Part shown: one piece after another, positions 58,089 through 64,000 of the stretch
How positions within the stretch are numbered: position 1 is the stretch's first letter
Layout: the number at the start of each line of letters is the position of its first letter
Source of the DNA: Ceriagrion tenellum
Lineage: Eukaryota; Arthropoda; Insecta; Odonata; Coenagrionidae
Direction of reading: 5' to 3'
Assembly: GCA_963169105.1 (NCBI GenBank)
Contig: OY720639.1
Location: forward strand, 120,487,117 to 120,551,116
DNA: 64,000 bases
Translations under genes and position numbers: made by a program
Notes under the pieces: generated by a model
The model's database searches: none
The model's input: only the letters and a program-made list of their open reading frames with translations
Told to the model about the DNA's origin: nothing

Positions 58089-58316
58089 GTGACCATCTAT
58101 GAACCTGGGTGCTATTTAAGTAGTAATGAGTCTGCGTGGCCCATTTTTGGGTTTCCCGTGCCTGAAAGAGGACCACCAGTCACTCATCTCTCCGTGCAAC
58201 TGGAAAACGGTCAACCTGTCTACTACAACGAACACAACGAACAAGATATGTTACGAACTCCCCAAATGACCACGCCGACTGTATTCTTCAGGATTTGTGG
58301 TTTACTTATAAAATAA
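58089..58316 (+). mobile_element. Helitron helicase fragment
   Basis: The open frame contains SSNESAWPIFGFPVPERGPP, then VTHLSVQLENGQPVYY, and MTTPTVFFRIC. This matches the segment of animal Helitron Rep-helicase proteins in which 'EA.WRIF.FP.HE..P.V..L.VHLENGQ.VYF' precedes 'TLT.FF'. The piece is about 65 residues long and ends in a stop. No Rep nuclease motifs, helicase Walker box or Helitron 3' hairpin with CTRR was recognised around it, so it is an isolated remnant. It lies directly before family A sequence. Confidence 0.85.
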
Positions 58317-58440
58317 GTTCAATTTTTTTCACACCCGTTGAATTTCAACCTTCGGCTAGTTTACTATAATGCTGTAATAAAATAATTCGCTATAATACAT
58401 TGCGCAATGTATTAGTGCCATGGAAACCGTGATTACATTC

Positions 58441-58643
58441 CATTGAGGTAGATGGAGGGGGCATTGCGCCACCAAAATGTAGCCTGACAACCGAAATAAC
58501 AACCATATTACCCATCCCTGCTCTTTCCTTCATTTCTCCAGCTTTGGAAATTCTGTGAACCGTAGCTCAATGTTGTCCATTTTATGCCTCAAGCTCTAGT
58601 AAACAGTTTTTTTTGTCAATTCAAGCATGTCTAATAATGAAAC
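58441..58643 (+). mobile_element. Family A element, partial copy 4
   Basis: It begins CATTGAGGTAGATGGAGGGG, then GCCTGACAACCGAAATAACAA and CCCTGCTCTTTCC, the left half of the element. From 58545 it continues into a 95-bp segment that recurs inverted at 61480-61565 (TGTCCATTTTATGCCTC, GTCAATTCAAGC). Confidence 0.65.
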
Positions 58644-59498
58644 CATTGATGACGATGGAGAGGGAATTACGTCATCAAACTGTTGCCTGGTAACCGAAAT
58701 AACAATCATATTGTTAAACCATGCTCTTTCCTTTCTTTCCTATGGATAGTACAACAAAATGGACGAATTAGCAGATGTAAAGCAAGAATATCTACCATTT
58801 ATTCGAAATTTAAGGCAAGTGAATCTTGAAATAAATATTGGTTACAGAGTGCCACGGATTCTACTCAACTTTACTATAGTTTTCACCAGGAATGAGGAAT
58901 ATTATTAATTTAAATAAATAAACAATATATGTTCAGAGAATATATATTAAAGAAGTAAGTGTATTATTGGGTATAATAATTATAACTTTGTAATTTTTCA
59001 CACTATTTTATTGTTTAAGGAGCCTGGCCGGTTTCTATGTAAAAATATTATCCTCAGAGGCAGAATGCCAAGTACAGAGTGGTACAGAGGCTTTATATAT
59101 AAACAGGGTACCATACGAGGAAGGAAATAAGGAGGGGGTTTAGGGGGGAGAAGGATCCATGAAGGGGTATTAGGGAGGGGGGGGAGGGGATTAACAAAGC
59201 GAGGACACGGGAAACATAAAAACCAACCGCGTCAGAAGTAAAAAGAGGAGGGGAGAGACACAGTAAAAAGGGGCGACAATTTATCCGGGATAAAATAATT
59301 TAAAACCCTAAGTAAGAGTATGTTTATTTTTAGTAAGTTATCAATGGATAAAATCGTAATATTGCAAAATTAGTGCGTCAAACCATAACTGCTAAAGGAA
59401 AATTGGGGTTAACAAACATGGCGGACAGGCTATGCCCACCTCACAGCTTCTATTGGTTTTGGTTACTATAGCAAGCGCCCTCTTAATTTACCTCAATG
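58644..59498 (+). mobile_element. Family A element, copy 5, with internal G-rich insertion
   Basis: The left end CATTGATGACGATGGAGAGGG, GTTGCCTGGTAACCGAAATAA, the ATG-led frame at 58759 (MDELADVKQEYLPFIRNLR) and the right end AACATGGCGGACAGGCTATG, CCACCTCACAG, AAGCGCCCTC, TTACCTCAATG are all in family order. About 59020-59300 is extra sequence absent from other copies (GGAGCCTGGCCGGTTTCTAT, then a long G-rich run). No transposase frame is present. Confidence 0.68.
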
Positions 59499-60085
59499 TT
59501 CCATCCAAGGGTCGTGATCGCCATTACTAGCTCATTATGATAATCAATTTTTTCTTTCATTACGGCCTTCGCACCCAAATATCGCCCGTTGTTACCGCTT
59601 TTCTCATCATTTCCCCTTAAAAAATAATCCGAGTCATTTCCCTTTTTCCATTTCTTCTCGGTTCGCCCTATGAGTTGTAAATGCAATTTCATTTCACTTC
59701 TCCTCCCTCCCTCACCAAAATCACGGGCATCCCCTCGACTAGTGAATGAAGCATTCAGAAATTCGACGGCTTGCACTAAACCCACTCGACCTCCCGTCGC
59801 CGCGAACAAAATAAACGCTCACTTGCGCATTTACGAGCGACAAACGCTCACCTTCCGCCGAGAATGCTAATTAGATGGGACCGCGAAAATGGGTGACCTA
59901 CATTTCCACCCGACAGCGAGTACACCTTGGTAGGTACTCAGCAAGACATAGTGCTCAGTCTTAAGTCGTTGTCTTACGGTTATGAGGTTTTGCTAAACAT
60001 TACCAGTTACCGCATCCACTCTCCGTTCAATACAGGTTTAACATATTTGAGTATCGTGGCAGTACATTGTTAGATAGTTAATACT

Positions 60086-60379
60086 CGTGGTCGTTCAATA
60101 TCGATTGCATTCTTACTTCGATTCAGGTCTTCGAAACGCAAACAATTCCGCCATTAATGAACTCATTTTAGAGTATTCTCCATTAGCATTGCATAGGACG
60201 TTCAACGTTTTTGATGATTTGTCTGTGCATTTGTGTTCGAAATGATGGCTGGCGGCACATTTTCGCCGATTTTCTTGGGTGTGGAATGGTGGTAAATGAT
60301 CGTTTACCACATGAATGGTGGCCTTTTGGAGCAAATGGTTGCGAAGGCCCATATCGATAGATCAAATCGAACGACCGTG
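60086..60379. mobile_element. DNA transposon relic, 9-bp target duplication (long form 2)
   Basis: Ends are CGTGGTCGTTCAATATCG and the complement of AATCGAACGACCGTG. It is flanked by GTTAATACT at 60077-60085 and 60380-60388, a perfect 9-bp duplication. The interior matches 37265-37570, including GATGGCTGGCGGCACAT and GATTTTCTTGGGTGTGGAA. It has no transposase frame. Confidence 0.9.
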
Positions 60380-60388
60380 GTTAATACT

Positions 60389-60460
60389 CAGGGTCGATTT
60401 ATTCGACATGAATCGATATCGTCTCGAAGAGGCGAAGAATCGAGATATCGAACGACCTTG
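60389..60460. mobile_element. 72-bp MITE sharing a target site with its neighbour
   Basis: It starts CAGGGTCGATTTATTCGAC and ends GATATCGAACGACCTTG. GTTAATACT at 60380-60388 and 60461-60469 flanks it. The left duplication is the same copy that forms the right flank of the 60086-60379 element, so two related elements occupy one target with three copies of the 9-mer. It is nearly identical at both ends to 38877-38953. Confidence 0.88.
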
Positions 60461-61187
60461 GTTAATACTTGAATACCAGAGCCATCTACGTGCCCGAAAA
60501 AGGCCGTTATTATTAAAAAAACGTGTCCGTTATTTTTACGATATATGCAGCTCCTTTTTTTCATTTTGTATTTTTCTAGCTTAATAATTACAGTATATCC
60601 TAATACAACCTATTCTCCTTCTACAGCCTATGTTTCTAGTGTATCAACTTCACAGCTGATCCATTGAATATGGCCGACTGCGCACTTTAAATGGCTTCAA
60701 TATATCAAATTGCTATCGTACCTCATGGGTTCCCTTATTCTCTTTAATATATGGTTGGAGCAGATAGTGAAACACCATACAGAAATATTTTCAAGTCACC
60801 TGTGTAGTGGGGTTTGTCAATAAATGTATGTGTCAATGAAAGACATAATTTCCCGTATAAATTGATGATAATTGGCATCTGCGACTTACGAGCCTCGTTC
60901 ATTCCTCGCACGTACTTGCAATAAATAGTTCCCGCAACAAGGTGACTCTCCTTGGCGAAAAATATGGACTGCTTGCTAGGAATTAATATTTTTAGTACCC
61001 ATTGTCTTCCTAAAATCTAGGTCGAGGAGGGTCTTGACCGATCAATGAACCATTAAAAGGGAATGGAGAAACTTGTGTGCCTCGTACCTGTTATCGGCAG
61101 CACTCATACCCTGAACTAAAAACCTAGGGCAACCAAGGGAAGTAATCGAAGAGGTAGAGAAATGTTTTCACTATTGATTTCTCATCC
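60461..61187. other. Non-coding stretch, no gene seen
   Basis: GATCCATTGAATATGGCCGA at about 60658 resembles GATCCATT/ATATGGCCGA text at 16505, hinting at a further low-copy repeat. No gene is supported. Confidence 0.4.
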
Positions 61188-61491
61188 AATGAGGCAAATG
61201 GAGAGGACGCTTGCTATAGTGGCTAATGCATGAATATTTATTATGGATTTAAATGTTTGGAATTTTGCCTAGGCTACGTGTTGCCGAAATTTCCACTTTT
61301 AGTTCACCCAATCCTTGGCGCCACTTCTAAAAAAGTCTTTTCTGTTGAATCGTAAATAGGCGTAGATAACTGTTATTAACGTGAGACTGTGGTGAATATT
61401 CAATAACGATCGAGGAGATATGAATTACTTGATGCTTCAGGCAACAGTTTGGCGACGTAATTCCCTCTCCGTGTACAACAATGGTTTCATA
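61188..61491 (-). mobile_element. Family A element, short copy 6
   Basis: CAATGAGGCAAATGGAGAGG with ACGCTTGCTATAGTGGC is the inverted right terminus of the family; GCAACAGTTTGGCGACGTAA and TTCCCTCTCC form the other terminus. At about 300 bp it lacks most of the interior. The following 61492-61570 repeats, inverted, the segment at 58545-58640. Confidence 0.65.
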
Positions 61492-61689
61492 ATTAGAATT
61501 TTTTGAATTGACAAAAAACGGCCGACTAGAGTTGGAGACATAAAATGGACGACATTGAGCTACGGATCCCAGGATTGCCAAAGCAGAAGTAAGCTTTTTC
61601 TCTCTGAGGTATACTTTATCCGAAGACCGATCTACGATTCAAATGCACTTTTATCATATTCATTACAAAACCACTTGTGCAGTGAAAAT

Positions 61690-61930
61690 GAATTTTTGAG
61701 ACGTTTACACTTTGCAGAAGTTTCCTCTCATCACCCGACATACCGAGAACTTCGTCGTTCGTCTTTCTTGACGTCCACTGCATTTTTTTCTTCACACCCA
61801 CATCTTAAACTCCTGCCACCATTTCTCGTCCTCTTTTCTCAAAACCCAGATTTCTGCTCCATACGACGGTTCAATTCATATAAAAAAAACTCTTCGCCGA
61901 CTTTTCCTCTACGTTTTCAGTCACCATTGA
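61690..61930 (-). mobile_element. RTE-like LINE remnant
   Basis: The minus strand reads YGAEIWVLRKEDEKWWQEFK followed by MWV, a stop, and RKMQWTSRKTNDEVLGMSGD with ERKLLQSV. This is the segment 'YG.E.W.LRKED...FEMW.WR...' just after the reverse-transcriptase core in RTE-like elements. A stop replaces an expected aromatic residue after MWV. The remnant ends abruptly on both sides. Confidence 0.8.
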
Positions 61931-62899
61931 ATAATCAGCTAGAAAAAAGGTCGTCGTAATTAGAGTGTAAGTAAGAGAAGAAGAGAGACAGAGATGAAAC
62001 GGCAAAATGCAAGGGAGTGCGCATTAAAATGCGTCACGGAGCACTTGAACTCTTGAAATTTTCTGGCTGGCGGTAATTCGGAAGCGGCGCGGAAATAATG
62101 ACAAGAAAAACGAAACGATTTTCCCGGAGGTGAAAAACTAGGGCGCCTTGTGCGTCCACCTGATTGGTTTAAAACAGACGCCGCGCACACACGTTTTTCG
62201 AACGAGGAGGAATGGAATTAATAAAAATGTAAAAAAAACAACAAACGTGCAATTAAACATGTTCGGAAAAATCTCCGCTTCTTTGAAAATCATAACACCG
62301 ATACCTCCGTCTACCTTGTGGAAGCGTGCGATTAAGCGCGTGCTAACAACGGTTAAATTCATCCAATGCACCACCGACGATATGCTCGCAAATTCATGAG
62401 CGCACACATTTTTATCAATTTGACAATGTTTTACTCTATTCACCGGTAGTAACGCGCGCTTGAACAAGAAGAATGCCCACGTATGCGGCGTGAAAGTGGT
62501 TGGAATTTTTATATAACGCAGGATGCAATCAGCGTTGACCCAACCCAACCCACGCTGCCTGCGGTGTGAGAAAATAGCTTCGCCCGAGCCCCGAGGAAAA
62601 ATAAATGCGATGCGGGTACGAATTTATCCTTTTTCCCCATAGAGTGGGCCACCTACCTGGAGGCAGCGATGCGAGAAATGAAAAAAAAAAAAAATATATA
62701 TATAAGGAAACCAAGAAGCTCTGATTGAATATATGTCTGCATTCGCGATGTTGAATGGGCTGTTCCTGAATGCAGATTTGTACGACTGAGCAGGAACACA
62801 TAAAAGATGGTAGCGTCGCGACTATTGGGTGTGTTTACAAGTTATTTTCATCGCGACTAATCCAGGCAGTATTTAAATGCGGTCGGGGGTAAAGAAGCT
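61931..62899. other. Non-coding stretch, no gene seen
   Basis: Mixed composition. Includes a short (A)n(TA)n run at about 62680-62703. No splice-bounded open frame is supported. Confidence 0.4.
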
Positions 62900-63009
62900 G
62901 ATATATCCATGATAAAATATAACACAACAATAGTAATATCCACACTTTAATATACTACTTAAAGTGTGGATATTACTATTGTTGTGTTATATTTTATCAT
63001 GGATATATC
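62900..63009. repeat. Perfect 51-bp inverted repeat with 8-nt loop
   Basis: 62900-62950 is the exact reverse complement of 62959-63009, starting GATATATCCATGATAAAATA; the loop is TATACTAC. TAAAGAAGCTGATA occurs before the palindrome (62890-62903) and again at 63044-63057, as if a segment carrying the foldback was inserted or tandemly duplicated. Perfect identity means it is recent, or an artefact of library preparation or assembly. Confidence 0.92.
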
Positions 63010-63057
63010 GCATTTCCACCAAGTAAAGCCTGAAACGATTTCATAAAGAAGCTGATA

Positions 63058-64000
63058 GTACGAATAGATACGAACCAAAAGAAACACAAAATGTCGCTAG
63101 GAGTATTGTACTTGACGCGAAGAAACAAGTGAAAACTAATTTTTGAGGTAAGAAGCCACCTCTGAAACAATGTGAAACGCCATAAAAAGTCTGTTTTTAC
63201 CATACATCATTCAATTAGCAGTTGAATTAAACTGAAAAAAAGGTAGATAAAAGCTTCACATCCGCTAAGCGCTTATGAAAACTCCACGCAACTTTTCAGC
63301 ACATGTTATGATATTTTAGCGATGAGAAAGGGATTATCGGAGTCAGAGCTTAGACCCTAGGGTAAGGAAACTGGGTGAGTAGTCACCTTCCTTTATCTCT
63401 TCCCGTACTACCGCCGCCTCACGGTCACCCGGACAATCTCACGTTCGCAGACCTGCTCGTGCAAAAAATGGGCGTGGCACTTCAGCCAAGCGAGGAACAA
63501 AAGAAGTGAGCAGAAGGAAGAGAAAAAAAAACACGGAGTCCCATACATTGCTGCTCCTTCTCGACGCTCTAGAACAAGAGAAAGAGAAAAGAAAAGAACA
63601 CACTCTTCCTGTTTTCGTCAAGAGGCGAATAACTGGGCCGAACGAAAAAAAAAATTGAGCAACGCCCCTAGAAGGCCGCAAGCAACGCAAGCCGTACAAG
63701 AGGGCGATCCCTCTCAACCTTGCTCGGCCCCCAACCAGCTTAGCACTAATTCCACCACCGATCGTCTCTCAAGGGTTCGCAAAATAACCCCCCGCAAAAC
63801 ATCCCCCGCCCCACTGAAGCTCAAGAAGATTAGAAAAGTACGGACGTTTGCCCTCGACCGATGCCGACAGTCGAGGCTATTGGGGAAGATACGTGGCATT
63901 GAGATATTAGGGTACTTCATAAAACTACACGAATGTTGGCATCCGATCGCCCAAAATTGCTGAAATTCTTGGAAAAATATATTTCACCGTAAAAAATACA
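63058..64000. other. Non-coding right edge, no gene seen
   Basis: 63380-63960 is less AT-rich with an open frame on each strand. I found no motif, splice pair or start context to support either. Confidence 0.4.

Noticed and set aside
61555..61959. Plus-strand 134-residue open frame
   Set aside because: Its complement reads YGAEIWVLRKED...FKMWV, a LINE protein segment on the minus strand.

Overview
The window is AT-rich eukaryotic DNA, best explained as one intron-rich arthropod locus, probably from an insect with a large, repeat-filled genome. Evidence: no bacterial-type gene packing; short GC-rich coding islands with GT/AG splice borders separated by kilobases of AT-rich sequence; and a dense mix of LINEs, tRNA-derived SINEs, MITEs, a Helitron fragment and Penelope-like inverted repeats, of kinds common in arthropods. 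Nothing names the species.

Host gene. I can support one protein-coding gene, all on the minus strand. In gene order its exons are 34209-34086, 16841-16665 (weaker), 11365-10939, 6027-5922, 5426-5226 and 4964-4875. Splice phases agree across the chain: phase 1 into the second exon, phase 1 into the third, phase 2 into the fourth, then phase 0. The encoded protein is polar and low in complexity: Arg/Ser-rich, Pro-rich, a long Glu tract, then a basic block leading into CNSGDSGIQIE, an acidic block and a basic tail. I do not recognise the family. No start codon, stop codon or promoter was found, so the gene probably continues on both sides. About 560 bp downstream of the Glu-rich exon lies a degraded copy of that exon's 3' end (10295-10380), next to a tandem array (9690-10590).

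Repeats, left to right. 1-4.9 kb: a SINE with an 11-bp target duplication (3937-4231). 9.7-12 kb: tandem array, exon duplication, and a terminal-inverted-repeat element ending 36 bp from an exon. 13.8-19.1 kb: two copies of a dispersed repeat (family C), an RTE-type LINE 3' end with a 10-bp target duplication, and a hammerhead-like Penelope fragment in (TA)n. 26-31 kb: a pogo/Tigger-like MITE, a five-hairpin cluster, a second MITE family and a 148-bp tandem duplication. 33-35.8 kb: a three-copy tandem array, an exon, a 90-bp palindrome and a LINE reverse-transcriptase fragment. 37-41 kb: MITEs with 9-bp target duplications, and a promoter-like element family (A) in inverted copies. 42-45.5 kb: MITE, tandem repeat, three Penelope-like inverted repeats, and a 5'-inverted RTE LINE that itself carries a later insertion. 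46-54.5 kb: MITE, SINE, tRNA-like elements, further LINE ends and a Ty3/gypsy integrase fragment. 58-63 kb: a Helitron fragment, more family A, two 9-bp-duplication MITEs sharing one target site, a LINE remnant and a perfect 51-bp palindrome.

The window therefore reads as introns and flank of one host gene, with a layered record of transposon insertions. Several insertions can be ordered in time from nested target-site duplications.
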